Notes: generated from the sequence alone by a model not told the origin. A DNA stretch of 64,000 nucleotides from CAVTJX01 sp963735175 (GCA_963735175.1 CAVTJX010000018.1:124001-188000); one strand, 5' to 3'; positions 38,689 to 48,707 are shown, counted from the stretch's first letter. Numbers and translations: made by a program.

Positions 38689-39566
38689 TTACCGTCGCCG
38701 CTCCCGTTCCTTGAAAAAGCGCACCAGTGGCCGGATGTAATCCTTGTCGGTGGACAGCGGCAGGTAATCGACGCCCGATCGCTGGCACCCACTCTTCACC
38801 GCCGCCTGCCACGCATCGAAAACTTGTATCCAGTTGCCGCCGTACTCGCTTGGCCGACGTATCCACCCACAGCGGCGAACCACTCTCGGCGTCGTGCACA
38901 CGCACCAGTCCGACGTCGGGCAAAGTGTACTCGCGCGGATCGATGACGTGCACCGCCGTCAGATCGTGCCGCCGGCCCACGATGCGCATCGCGCGCTCGT
39001 AGCCCTGATCAATGAAGTCCGAAAGCAGAAAGACAATCGCCCGCTTCTTGACGACGGAGTTCATGTACTCCAGCGCCTGCTTGATGTCCGTGCCGCTGCG
39101 CTGCGGCTCAAAGGTCATGCAGTTCGCGCAGAATCCGCAAAATGTGACTCTTGCCCTTGCGCGGCGCGATGTATTTCTCGATCCGGTCCGTGAACAGCAG
39201 CAACCCGACCTTGTCGTTGTTGCGGATCGCCGAGAAGGCCAGCACCGCCGCCAGCTCGGTCGCCAGCTCCACCTTCATGCTCTGGCCCGAACCGAATTGC
39301 GAGGAGCTGGAGACGTCGCAGAGCAGCATCACCAGCAGCTCGCGCTCTTCCTCGAACAGCTTGATGTAGGGATGGCCCATGCGCGCCGAGACGTTCCAGT
39401 CGATGGCGCGCACGTCATCGCCGAGCTGGTACTCGCGGACCTCGGCGAAGTTCATGCCCCGGCCCTTGAACACGGCATGATACTCCCCCGACAGGACCTC
39501 GTTGACCACGCCGCGGGTTTTGATCTCGATCTGCCGGACCTTCTTCAGAATTTCTCGGGTTTCCAA
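38689..39566 (-). CDS. DUF58 protein of the MoxR/Bat operon, frameshifted
   Basis: Cytosolic protein with a degenerate VWA domain, always found with MoxR ATPases. Seen: REILKKVRQIEIKTRGVVNEVL, SGEYHAVFKGRGMNFAEVREYQLGDDVRAIDWNVSARMG (the family hallmark, in outline), LLVMLLCDVSSSSQFGSG, then after a break near 39112 TDIKQALEYMNSVVKKRAIVFLLSDF, and after another near 38850 GGNWIQVFDAWQAAV, ending FFKERERRR. About 292 residues. The start is probably TTG 39566, eight bases after the moxR stop; there is no good ATG. Confidence 0.88.
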
Positions 39567-39574
39567 GGCAGATC

Positions 39575-40566
39575 TCAGGGTACTTCGATGGTGTTGAAGA
39601 TCTTGTTGACGACGTCTTCCGAACCCACTTCCTCGGCCTCGGCTTCGTAGCTCACGGTCACCCGGTGGCGCAGGACGTCGAGCCCCACGGCGCGGATATC
39701 CTCGGGTACCACGTAGCCGCGGCGGCGCAGGAACGCGTGCGCGCGGGCCGCCTTCAACAGGTAAATCGAAGCGCGCGGCGAGGCGCCGTAGAGGATCAGC
39801 GGCTTCAGATCGCCCAGCTTGTGCGCCTTCGGCGGTGCGGGTGGCAAAGACGATATCGAGCACGTACGATTCGATCTTGGGATCGACGTAGATGCTCTCC
39901 ACCAGCTTGCGGATCCGCATGATTTCTTCGGGCGTGACCACGGCGTGCACGTCAGGCGTGTCCGACTGCGAATAGGCGCGCATGATCTTGATCTCGTCGT
40001 CGCGACGCGGATAGTCGATCTTGATCTTCAGCATGAAGCGGTCGACCTGCGCCTCGGGCAGCGGATAGGTCCCTTCCTGCTCGATCGGGATTCTGCGTCG
40101 CCAGCACCAGAAATGGCTCGGGCAGCGGATAGGTCGTGTCACCGATGGTGACCTGCCGCTCCTGCATCGCCTCGAGCAGTGCCGACTGCACCTTGGCCGG
40201 TGCGCGGTTGATCTCGTCCGCCAGCACGAAATTGGCGAAGATCGGTCCCTTGCGCGTCGTGAACACCCCGTCCTTCTGATTGTAGATCAGCGTGCCGATC
40301 AGATCCGCCGGCAACAGGTCGGGAGTAAATTGAATGCGCTGAAATTTGGCCTGCATCGTCGCGGCCAGCGTCTTGACCGCCAGCGTCTTGGCCAGTCCGG
40401 GAACGCCTTCCAAGAGGACATGGCCGCCGGCGAACAGCCCGATCAGCAGGCGATCCATCATGTAGCGTTGACCGTAAAGAACCTTGCCGGCTTCCGCGAT
40501 AATCCGCTCGGCAAGTTCCGATTCGCGTTCGATCCGCAGGGTAATCTCTCGAATGTCCTGATCCAT
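39575..40566 (-). CDS. moxR: MoxR-type AAA+ ATPase, two frameshifts
   Basis: First gene of the aerotolerance operon; a chaperone-like ATPase working with the VWA proteins. ATG preceded by GGAGG. Seen: Walker A LLEGVPGLAKTLAVKTL near residue 50, FQRIQFTPDLLPADLIGTLIY, Walker B FANFVLADEINRAPAKVQSALLEAMQE, then after a break near 40092 EQEGTYPLPEAQVDRF (sensor 2 region), and after another near 39842 GASPRASIYLLKAARAHAFLRRRGYV. About 330 residues when rejoined, standard for MoxR. Confidence 0.93.
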
Positions 40567-40654
40567 GCGCCTCCGCTATGTGCTTCTTCCAATCCTGTAT
40601 CTGCATCAGACTCGATCGGTAAACACCGGAATCCCATGCAAAGTTCCGACTTCC

Positions 40655-40683
40655 AAAAAATAGATCCCCGGTCGGGGATCTAT
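40655..40683 (-). terminator. Rho-independent terminator after the TPR lipoprotein
   Basis: A perfect ten-base-pair stem (ATAGATCCCC with GGGGATCTAT) with a four-base loop is followed by six T on the minus strand, about 30 bases after the stop codon. It also separates this unit from the Bat operon. Confidence 0.9.
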
Positions 40684-40712
40684 GGAAATTCGTGAAAAAT
40701 CGGCGACAGAAA

Positions 40713-41130
40713 TTAACCCGCTGTGTCCACTTTCGCGCCCGTTGAATCGCGACTAAGGATGCGATTCAATTCTTCGATCTCGTTGACATCCTTACCCAGG
40801 TGATCCAGTTCCCACTGAGCATCTTTAACCAGTTCGTGTTCGGGATAATCCCGAATGAATGTCTGGTAGGCTGCCTTGGCTTGATCTTTATTTTTCAAAT
40901 GGTTGGCATAAAGGTAGCCGACCATGAACTGGCACTGAGGCGCTTGCGGAGACTTCAGGATACAGCTTGACGATTTCCTGATACGCATCGATGGCTGCAG
41001 GGAAGTTGCTTTCTTCTTGCGCCTTCTTGGCTTTTTCAAATAGTTCCTCCTGTGTTGGTCCCTTTTTACAGGCGGAAAGGGCGACAATCAGGCCCAGGGC
41101 CAATACGGCGAAGGTTCTGCCTCTCAGCAT
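40713..41130 (-). CDS. Small TPR lipoprotein, frameshifted
   Basis: Lipoprotein with a signal peptide (TFAVLALGLIVALSAC, lipobox LSAC) and a mature part beginning KKGPTQEELFEKAKKAQEES, a TPR-like helix pair (AIDAYQEIVKLYPE). The frame breaks near 40948; the next frame resumes QCQFMVGYLYANHLKNKDQAKAAYQ and ELVKDAQWELDHLGKD. About 138 residues. The tail resembles the TPR of YbgF/CpoB- or BamD-like proteins, but it is too short for either. Start at MLRGRTF, with GAGGG upstream. Own promoter and terminator. Confidence 0.75.
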
Positions 41131-41172
41131 TTCGGAATCCCTCAAGTGGTTACGCGGACAAGAATTCGCCCT

Positions 41173-41201
41173 AATATATAGTTGAAATCAGTAAGAATCA
41201 A
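41173..41201 (-). promoter_or_regulatory. Sigma-70-type promoter for the TPR lipoprotein
   Basis: Minus strand TTGATT, 17-base spacer, TATATT, ending about 43 bases before the ATG. The -35 lies inside the 3' end of the histidine kinase gene. Confidence 0.55.
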
Positions 41202-43894
41202 GACCTTTTTGGGCGATTGGCAGGGTGAGAGTAAACATGGCTCCCTCAGTTTTACGGGATGTCACCTCTAATCGACCGTTATGATTTCGCATGATTTGGG
41301 CGCAAATTGCCAAGCCCAGACCAGATCCGGAAGGCTTGGTTGTAAAAAACGCCTCAAAGATCTTCTCTAAATGCTCCGGCGCGATTCCCGGTCCGTTATC
41401 TTTCAGCGCGGCCTGAACCACAGTGTTTGTGGAGCGTGTGATAAACGTGAGTTTACCGCCGTTCTGCAGCTCTTGCAGCGCATTCCGGACAATGTTCAAC
41501 AGCACCTGCCGGATCTGCTGCCCATCCGCCCATACTCGCGGCAGGTTCGGATCCAGTTCGTAGACCACATTCACCGCATTTGGATCGATCTCGGTACCCA
41601 TAAAATGAACGGTCTGCATAATCAGAGCGTTCAAGTCTAATTCTCCGAATCGAGGGACAGCCGGTCGCGTGAATTCGAGGAGTGACGACAACATGTGCTC
41701 CAGGCGGTCCGTCTCTTCAAGAATTACTTCTATCTTGCGCCGGTTCTTATCATGTCTCGCCGAGCGTCGTGTACACCGCGCGGGCAAAGCCGCCGATGGC
41801 CGTCAGTGGATTGCGGATCTCATGGGCGACCGAGGCAGCCACTTCGCCGATGGCCGATAGCCGCTCGGTCTTGATCAGGCGGTCGCGGCTGACCTTCAGA
41901 TCCTGGTTGGCCAGCATCAATTCGTGCAGCCGCCGCTCAAGGTTGATCAACAGCCGGCTGCGCTCGATGGCCGACGCCGCGCTGTTGGCGAATAGTTTCA
42001 GCCGATGCAGGTCCACATCGCGGATCGGCCGCTGCGTGAAGAGGTTATCCACCAGCAAGACCCCCATCACGTCGTCCCGCGTCACCAGCGGTACGATTGC
42101 GAATTCGCGCGGTGAATAAAGCGCCAGGAAATCCGGCGACAGATGGGAATTCACATCGCTCAAATTTACGCGCAGGGTCTCGCGGTTGCGGATCGCTTGC
42201 GCGAACAGATTTAGATCGTCATCCAGGGTAATCGCGAATGTCCGCGCGAACTCGAACGATTCATCGGCGTCTTCGGGAAACGAGCGGATCATCTCGTCGA
42301 GAATCTCGGAAAGCGAGAGCCCCTTCGCCTCCAGATTCGTCCAGATACGTCCCGCCTCTTCAGCCGAACGCGGTCCCAGCCCCGCTTCTCCGCGCAGCTC
42401 GTTATTGACCTTGTCATAGCTGAGGATGAAGGCGCGGTTAAAGCCGAGGCCCTTGCCCGCCGTGACGCCCGTCAGCACGATGCCCATCACGCTCTGCAGG
42501 TCCACCGCCGACTGCAGCGCGTCGCTGACCTCGGACAGCACCTGCAATTCCATCACGCGCTGCCCGAGGATCTCGTTCATCCGCTTCTGTTCGGAGATAT
42601 CGCGGATGATCGCCTGATAATAGCTCTTGCCTTCCAGTTCGTAGACGCTGGCGGCGGTATCGACCTGCAGTTCGCTGCCGTCCCGCGCGATCAGTGAGGC
42701 GTCTTCAAACCGGCCCACTCCGGCGAGCATCACTTCCGCGATGCGGCGGCGCACTTCATCGGCCTGCTCCGCGCGGCGCAGATCGAGCACCGACATGTTA
42801 AGCAGTTCGGCGCGCGAATAGCCCGTCAGCTTCTCCGCCTGCGGATTCACATCCATGATGTCGCAACTGTCCGGATCGACGAGCAGAATCGCGTCATACG
42901 CGTTTTCCGTCAGCGCGCGATAGCGCCGTTCGGATTCGGCGATCTGCTCTTCGAGGCGCCGCTTTTCGGTCACGTCCCGCGCCACCCCCAGCGCGCCCAC
43001 GACCATGCCGGCTTCGATCTGTGGATTAACCGCCACGAAGACCACTACCTCGCGCCGGTCGGGACGGATCAGCCGCAGGTCCAGGCGGACCGCGTTTCCG
43101 CGAAAAACATCCTCATAGGCGTTGCGCGCGCGCATGGCGTCCTGCGGACCGACAAAATCCAGCACCTTGACACCGCGCACTTCGCGCCATTCAACGCCCA
43201 GCAATTCGCGCACCTGCCGGCTGACAAATGTAAACTTGCCCTCGCGATTCACCCGGAAGATCACATCGCTGACATTGTCCACCAGGGAACGGTACGTCGC
43301 TTCGTTCTTCTCCAGTTCGCGTGCCAGCCAGCTCTGTTCCACCGATTGCGCAATCTCCAGCAGGAATACCTGGATCAAACTCAGCATTTCCTCCGTCCGC
43401 AGCGATTCGTCCGCAGAAATCAGTTCGGCCAGACCGATCCGCCGCCCATCTTGATTGCGCAGTGGCAACAGTACCCGATCCTCCATCCCGCTGTCCCCGG
43501 TGGATTCTCCCAAGCCGTTCCCGGCGGACCCGGCATCGAGCTGTTTACTCAGTGCCGTGTAACGGTCGAGCGATTCGCCGTCTGTGACTACCGCAGCGCC
43601 GGAACCGGCGGAAAGCAGCCCTTGCTCCGGATCCTCAAGATACAGCGAGCACCGTCCGAAAAAGTGCGGTCCACTCAACGCTTCCACCGCCATGCGCAGC
43701 TTTTCGGCGATCGTGGGCGCGGTCAACAATCCCGGCACACAGTGAAACAGTTCCGAAAGGCGTTCCTTGACGAGCAGGACCGAACCGATGCCATCCGTAC
43801 GCTTCGGAGTCTTGACCTTTATGGCCTGAGAGTCTGCCCTATCGCGAGTATGGTCCCGATCCGCCTGCACGAGTCTTTCCTTTCCACGGTTCAC
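41188..43894 (-). CDS. Cytosolic GAF/PAS sensor histidine kinase, frameshifted
   Basis: Two-component sensor without obvious membrane segments. Domains: N-terminal GAF-like (about 45-190), PAS 1 (TYRSLVDNVSDVIFRVNREG), PAS 2 (RYRALTENAYDAILLVDPDS), a second GAF (LQVLSEVSDALQSAVDLQSVMG to ERSRLLINLE), HisKA with phospho-acceptor His in SVAHEIRNPLTAIGG, and after a break near 41755 the ATPase: RQVLLNIVRNALQE (N box), LKDNGPGIAPEHLEKIFEAFFTT (G1, F), GSGLGLAICAQIMRNHNG (G2). Rejoined length is about 900 residues. No response regulator is adjacent; the sigma-54-type activator at 5 kb lacks a receiver, so the partner is unknown. Confidence 0.9.
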
Positions 43895-43980
43895 AGCAAC
43901 AACAAGCCCCCGTCCATGTTTGCGGGCATGGAACGGGTTTCATACCCATCCGCCAGAGATGCGCTGCCGTTTGAGAACTA

Positions 43981-44326
43981 CTATCCCGGCGGCCAACGAA
44001 ACGGGCGACCGCCGAGCAGAATGCACGTGCAGGTGCCACACCGATTGCCCGGCTTCTTCACCGTTGTTGAGGACCAACCGGTAGCCTTGCTCGTCCATTC
44101 CGAGTTCGTGAGCCAGTGTCGAGGCCTCATAAATGAGCGTCCCTAACAGCCCCGCATCTTCCGCGTTCACATCGGCCAACCGTTCAATGTGTTTTTTCGG
44201 AACGAGCAGCACGTGCTGCGGCGCCTGCGGGCTGATGTCGCGAAAGGCGAGGACGTCCGCCGTCTCCCGCACCTTCGCCGCGGGAATTTCTCCCGCGATG
44301 ATTTTGCAGAATAAGCAGTCGCTCAT
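43981..44326 (-). CDS. hinT: HIT-family nucleotide hydrolase (HinT-like), frameshifted at the end
   Basis: Purine nucleoside phosphoramidase-type protein. Seen: DCLFCKIIAGEIPAAKV, VLAFRDISPQAPQHVLLVPKKHI, YRLVLNNGEEAGQSVWHLHVH with the His triad. Just after LHVH an extra T near 44022 shifts the frame; removing it restores LLGGRPFRWPPG and a TAG at 43981, the exact usual C-terminus, giving about 114 residues. Uncorrected, the frame reads on to 43940. It is nine bases after a 28-residue basic peptide gene. Confidence 0.93.
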
Positions 44327-44335
44327 GGCAGTAGT

Positions 44336-44422
44336 TTATGCGGTTTTTTTCTGACCGGCGAGGCGGGCGGCTTTCAGCTTGGCTTTGAGCTTCGCGGCTT
44401 TCCGACGGTGGCGGATTTTCAT
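44336..44422 (-). CDS. 28-residue strongly basic peptide
   Basis: Short ORF starting MKIRHRRKAAKLKAKL and ending AGQKKTA: 12 of 28 residues are Lys, Arg or His and there is no acidic residue. Its ATG overlaps the stop of the 39-residue gene upstream (ATGA) and its TAA is nine bases before hinT. The composition resembles tiny ribosomal proteins of the bTHX or bS22 (COX24/AURKAIP1-like) kind, but no specific match is recognised. The overlap and the intact frame, in a window where indels are common, favour a real gene. Confidence 0.5.
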   Translation of the reverse strand: MKIRHRRKAAKLKAKLKAARLAGQKKTA

Positions 44423-44538
44423 TTCGGCACGATGTCTTCAGCATCGAGTTCCTCCGGTTTGGGAATAAATGGGTGGGAATCATACTCAATATGGAGAGCC
44501 TGCCGGACAATAGCAAGCGCGATTCCTTGTAAGTCCAT
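44419..44538 (-). CDS. 39-residue acidic peptide coupled to the basic peptide
   Basis: ORF reading MDLQGIALAIVRQALHIEYD then a proline- and acid-rich end (PKPEELDAEDIVPK). No family recognised. The first half could form an amphipathic helix. It opens the short run 39 aa - 28 aa - hinT, overlapping the next ATG by four bases. An alternative ATG at 44543 opens another frame which shadows both genes. The upstream region (44544-44620) is AT-rich with a TTGACG, suitable for a promoter, but no clean -10 at 17 bases. Confidence 0.45.
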   Translation of the reverse strand: MDLQGIALAIVRQALHIEYDSHPFIPKPEELDAEDIVPK

Positions 44539-44681
44539 GGCATACCCGCAAATGATAGCTTAGTACTATATAATCAATATTATAATTATGTAATTCGTCA
44601 ATCCTGCGCTTTCTCGCCAGCGATTACCAGCACCCAACTGAACGGGTTTCGAATATCGCCGAGCACGGAACACCCCTCCTC

Positions 44682-44710
44682 TTGACAAACTTGAATAGTT
44701 TGCGTAAATT
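44682..44710 (+). promoter_or_regulatory. Consensus promoter of tRNA-Asn
   Basis: Perfect TTGACA, 17-base spacer, TAAATT; the -10 ends 12 bases before the tRNA 5' end. Confidence 0.8.
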
Positions 44711-44722
44711 GAAGGTTCCTTT

Positions 44723-44794
44723 TCCGGAGTAGCTCAGCGGTAGAGCGGGTGGCTGTTAACCACTAGGCCGGGGGTTCGAATCCCTCCTCCGGAG
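44723..44794 (+). tRNA. tRNA-Asn (GTT)
   Basis: 72 bases with a complete cloverleaf: acceptor TCCGGAG pairing with CTCCGGA, D arm GCTCAGCGGTAGAGC, anticodon loop CTGTTAA giving GTT, and T arm with GGTTCGAATCC. Discriminator is G. The 3' CCA is not encoded, so a CCA-adding enzyme must supply it. A strong promoter precedes it and a hairpin terminator follows at 44841. Confidence 0.96.
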
Positions 44795-44840
44795 CTCGAT
44801 TCCAGAGTCAAAGAACCGCATGGCTCGTGGGTTTGCAAAA

Positions 44841-44876
44841 AGCTCTGAAGACGAATTCTTCAGAGCTTTCTGTTTT
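44841..44876 (+). terminator. Rho-independent terminator after tRNA-Asn
   Basis: An 11-base-pair stem (AGCTCTGAAGA with TCTTCAGAGCT), loop CGAAT, then TTCTGTTTT. It lies about 46 bases after the tRNA and ends its transcript. Confidence 0.85.
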
Positions 44877-44983
44877 ATCTGCAACTAATGCAAGGATTTG
44901 TGACAAATCTGTGGTTGTACAACATTCTCCGGTTGAAAATCCGCTCGATGGATTCGGCCCCTACATGGGAAATGTGATTGAGA

Positions 44984-45615
44984 TTGAAAGTAGCGCTATC
45001 AGTCGTAATTCCTAAGTCTGCCGATGACGTCGGCATATGGTCAAGCGCTCCCGCAGGCAAATGCGGCATCGGCTGAAATTGAAAAGCCCGCTCTCGAGCG
45101 GCGACGCTCGCTGGGAAGCTCGCTCTTTCTCCTGGGGAATTTTGCTCCGGGAGATCCTGCCCAACTATCTTTCAATTGAACTACGGCTACGATCTTACCC
45201 CGCAATGATGCCATAATCGCTGAGGCGATTACGTGGACGTATTACGAACCCTTGGGTACATACGGATCTTCTGATAGAATTATACCCGGGTAAGATCAGG
45301 GCCTACGGTTTGGTGTGGGTTATCAGCGATTTTACTGGAAGCAGTGTGTATTCGACGGTGCAGGCAACTCCTTTTATCCAGCAGTTCTTTGATTCGGAAA
45401 ACAACAGGATTCAAGACGGATTTCAGTTGTTTCTTCAGCTCCGACTCGGTTATCGCGTGGAATTCTTTCAGCGGCGCTGGTTCCTGGAACCATCGGTCGC
45501 TTTCAATTATTGGCCGGTGAACACTGACTTTCCCGATTCCTTCGAGGATATCGAGAGCGGATCACCAAACTATTTCCTGTTCGAGCCGGGTCTCCATTTC
45601 GGATATAAATTCTGA
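44984..45615 (+). pseudogene. Outer-membrane barrel protein, heavily frame-broken
   Basis: Reading across at least three frames gives one plausible barrel protein: a possible start LKVALSVVI near 44984, then LSLPMTSAYGQALPQA, SSLFLLGNFAPGDPA, FQLNYGYDLTPRNDAIIAEAI, TWTYYEPLGTYGSSD, KIRAYGLGVGYQRFYWK and a final intact 101-residue stretch (FQLFLQLRLGYRVEFFQRRW to LFEPGLHFGYKF) ending in Phe, as outer-membrane barrels do. Each segment is coherent, so it may be a live gene with sequence errors rather than a true pseudogene. Breaks are near 45008, 45170-45175 and 45285-45350. Function unknown. Confidence 0.5.
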
Positions 45616-45683
45616 CAGAACGGTTTTAACCGATCGGGAGTTTTTACTGTATTCCCGGACAGTTTCCAAGGAGTTCCACCGTT

Positions 45684-46419
45684 ATGAACCGCCGCTTCCC
45701 CGAATACTTCTGGGGTATTCTCACCCTGGCTTTGGCCACGGTCGTCGCCGCCTTTGTAATTGGCAGCGCGCTGCGGCAATTCCGAGGCTCCCAGGACGTC
45801 ATCACTGTCACCGGTTCCGCGCGCCGTCCCATTCGCTCCGATTTCGTCGTCTGGCGCTGCGCCGTTGCCAGCCAGCAGCCGACCATGCAGACCGCCTATC
45901 AGGATGTGCAACGCTATTCCGAACGTGTCCGCGCCTATCTGCGCGATGCCGGAATCCCCGATTCCGTCATCACTCAGCCCGCCCTCGACACCGAACAGAT
46001 TCCCGAGTTTCTCTCCAGCGGCCAGCCTTCCGGTCGGATCGCAGCCTACCGGCTGCAGCAACGGTTTGAAGTGCGTTCCAATCAGGTCGATCCGATTGCT
46101 ACCCTTGCCCGGAAGTCGTCGGAGCTTATCACAGAAGGCATTCCGACTGACGTCGTTTTCGCCCGAGTTTCTTTATACGAAACTGGCCGAGGTACGCGTA
46201 GATATGCTGGCCGAGGCAACAACGGACGCGAAGACGCGCGCCACTCGGATTGCCGAGGCGGCCGGTTCTCGAGTTCGCATCCTGCGTAACGCACGGATGG
46301 GTGTTTTTCAAATTACCGCCCGCAATTCCACAGATGTAAGTGATTATGGCATTTACGATACCTCGTCCTTGGAAAAAGACATCACCGCCGTGGTCAGCTT
46401 GAGCTTTGCTCTCGACTAA
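45684..46419 (+). CDS. SIMPL-domain (DUF541) protein, frameshifted
   Basis: Membrane-anchored periplasmic protein. The start, preceded by AAGGAG, gives a signal anchor (GILTLALATVVAAFVIGSAL), then DVITVTGSARRPIRSDFVVW, matching the SIMPL domain opening. The frame breaks near 46178; the next frame resumes LYTKLAEVRVDMLAEATTDA, RATRIAEAAGSRVRILRNA and VSLSFALD. About 244 residues rejoined. SIMPL proteins form oligomeric barrels of unclear role; no close partner is evident here. Confidence 0.85.
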
Positions 46420-46666
46420 GCTAATTAATAATATATATTTGAAAAGACGGACGGATTGCCCATCTGTTTGCCTCAGAAGCCACAGGCACACTTCCCTGCA
46501 TCGGTCAGTCTGAATTGCAAAATAGTCTGAAAGGTATTACCTTATCATCTGTTTCACTTCCGAATAACCCGCACCCATAAAGATCCGCTTGTGGGCGCGA
46601 AATTCACCCATCCCCTGTCCCCGCGCTGACCCGCTATCCGGTTAGCGGCCAATCCTGAGTCCGGCC

Positions 46667-47885
46667 ATGCCCTCCATCTCTCCCGCCACCCGCACTGCCA
46701 ATGTGACCTACGCCGTGCGCGACATCGTGGTTCTTGCCAATCAGGTCGCCAAGACTGGTAAAGAAATGCTTTACCTGAATATCGGCGACCCGAACCTGTT
46801 TGACTTTGAGACCCCGCGCCATATCGTCGATGCCACCTACGACGCGATGCTCCATAACCAGAACGGCTATTCGCCGTCTTCGGGCATCAAGGACGCCGTC
46901 AGCGCCATCGAACGCGAAGCGCACCGCAAGGGCATCAGCAATGTGCTCGATATTTTCGTCACGTACCGGCGCCAGCGAGGCAATCGAACTCTGTCTGAAC
47001 GCCCTCGTCAACGCCGGCGAGAATGTGCTCACCCCCACTCCCGGCTACCCGCTCTACACGGCGATCCTGGCGAAGCTCGAAGCCGTCGAGAACCCCTATT
47101 ACCTCGACGAAGCCAACGGCTGGCAGCCCAGCCTCGAGGACATCACCTCGAAGATCAACGCCAAGACTCGCGCCATTGTGCTTATCAATCCGAACAATCC
47201 CACGGGTTCCGTCTGCGATGAGCACACGATGCGCGGGATCATCGACCTCGCGCTGAAGCACAATCTCGTAATCTTCGCCGACGAAATCTACGACAAGCTG
47301 ATCATGGACGGCGGCACGCACGTCTCCCTCGCCTCACTGAATCCCGATGTGTCGTGTATTACATTCAATGGGTTGTCGAAATCGTATCTCGCGCCGGGGT
47401 TTCGTATCGGCTGGGGTATCGTCAGCGGCCGCAGCGCCGTGCTGCGCGAGTACACAGAGGCCATCAACAAGCTGCTACGCGCCCGCATCTGCGCCAATCA
47501 TCCGATTCAGCACTCCATCGCCGCTGCTCTCGGCGAGAACCAGACGCATTTGAAGTCCGTGATCGCCAAACTGACGCGCCGCCGCAATATGACGACCGAA
47601 CGGCTGAACGCCATCCCCGGCATTTCCTGCGTCCCGGCCGAAGGCGCGTTCTACGCTTTTCCCCGGCTGCACATCTCCGGCTCCGATCAGGAATGGGTGC
47701 AGGGACTGATCCGCGAGACGGGTGTCGTCGTCGTTCCCGGCTCGGGTTTTGGCCAGATACCCGGCACGCGCCATTTCCGCGTCGTCTTCCTGCCCACGGA
47801 AGACGTGCTCGACAAGGCGTTTTCACAAATCGAAAAGTACATGGCCGTCTATCTGGAGAAGCACCCGGACGAAGTGCTCGTCTGA
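46667..47885 (+). CDS. Class I PLP aminotransferase (alanine transaminase AlaA-like), frameshifted
   Basis: Cytosolic aminotransferase of fold type I. Seen: YAVRDIVVLANQVAKTGKEMLYLNIGDPN, NGYSPSSGIKDAV, then after a break near 46965 TGASEAIELCLNALVNAGENVL, TPGYPLYTAILAKLE, INPNNPTGSVCDEHTM, FADEIYDKLIMDG, the PLP lysine in FNGLSKSYLAPGFRIGW, and FGQIPGTRHFRVVFLP. About 406 residues rejoined. The sequence around GLSKSY and the start resembles AlaA/AlaT, which make alanine from pyruvate and glutamate; an aspartate- or kynurenine-type activity cannot be excluded. Confidence 0.88.
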
Positions 47886-47935
47886 GAAGAATTGCTCCAC
47901 CGGTCCGGCCCAATCAAACTTGAAAGGCAGTTGTC

Positions 47936-48494
47936 ATGATCCGTTTCGTTACCATCCTTGTGATCATCGCGCTGTGCGCCGGCCTGGCGTCCGCCGAGCC
48001 CGTCACCAAGACCTTCGGCACGGCGCCCACGCTGACCGCAGCCACCGCGATCTCCAAGCTGAACAGCGAACCCCAGACCTTCGTCGATAAGGACGTGCTC
48101 GTCACGGGCAAGGTCGTCAATATGTGCCAGCACAAGGGTTGCTGGCTTGAGATCGAAGCGGCCGACAGCTCGCGCATTCTCTGCAAGAGCTTTGGCGACA
48201 AGGTCACGTTTTCCAAGGACGTGCTCGGTCAGATGATTCAGCTTCAGGGCAAGCTCGTGATCGACAAGCCGAAGCCGGCTGAAGAAGCTCCGAAGGCGGA
48301 CGTCAAGGCCGCGGAAGCCGTGAAGGCGGAAGTCGCGGCGGAAAAGCCAGCCGCAGACGCACCCGCCACTGCAGTTGCGGATGTGAAGGCGGATGTGAAG
48401 GAAGGACGCGAAAGAAGCCCCACACGCCTGCCCGGTGCAGAAGGTCATGATCCACCTCGAAGGCGCAACCGTGCAGATCGCCGAAGCGAAGTAA
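47936..48494 (+). CDS. DUF4920-like exported protein with Ala/Lys linker, frameshifted
   Basis: Signal peptide (FVTILVIIALCAGLASA) then a small OB-like domain: FVDKDVLVTGKVVNMCQHKGCWLEIEA, with a Cys-x4-Gly-Cys pair, and ILCKSFGDKVTFSKDVLGQM. A 60-residue linker of Lys, Ala, Glu and Val repeats (KADVKAAEAVKAEVAAEKP) follows. Near 48405 the frame shifts; the corrected frame gives KEAPHACPVQKVMIHLEGAT and ends VQIAEAK at 48494. About 185 residues. AAAGGCA precedes the ATG. The cysteines suggest metal binding or redox work (inference). Confidence 0.75.
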
Positions 48495-48517
48495 TTTCTT
48501 TTCCCGCTCGATAAGAT

Positions 48518-48548
48518 AAACCCCCGGCCTTCGCCGGGGGTTTTCTTT
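48518..48548 (+). terminator. Rho-independent terminator after the DUF4920-like gene
   Basis: CCCCCGGC pairs with GCCGGGGG around CTTC, a UUCG-like tight loop, followed by TTTTCTTT. It starts about 24 bases after the stop codon. Confidence 0.92.
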
Positions 48549-48678
48549 AGGCCATGGATGGATCTTTATCCGCGGTGATGACGCTCAGGAGTCACACCTC
48601 TGTCGATCCCCAGAGCAACAGACGGGGGCCCCATTCACTTCGTTCAGGACGGCTTCTGGAAAGGCCCACGGCGAGTGC

Positions 48679-48707
48679 AAAAAAGCGCGGGGTAAGGAAA
48701 CCCGCGC
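48679..48707 (-). terminator. Rho-independent terminator of nuoJKLMN
   Basis: Minus strand GCGCGGG, nine-base loop, CCCGCGC, then six T. It lies about 95 bases after the nuoN stop, beyond the repeat copy. Confidence 0.8.

Noticed and set aside
43910..43955. Hairpin CCCGTCCATG...CATGGAACGGG after hinT
   Set aside because: The stem has a bulge and no T-run on either strand, so it is not a convincing terminator.
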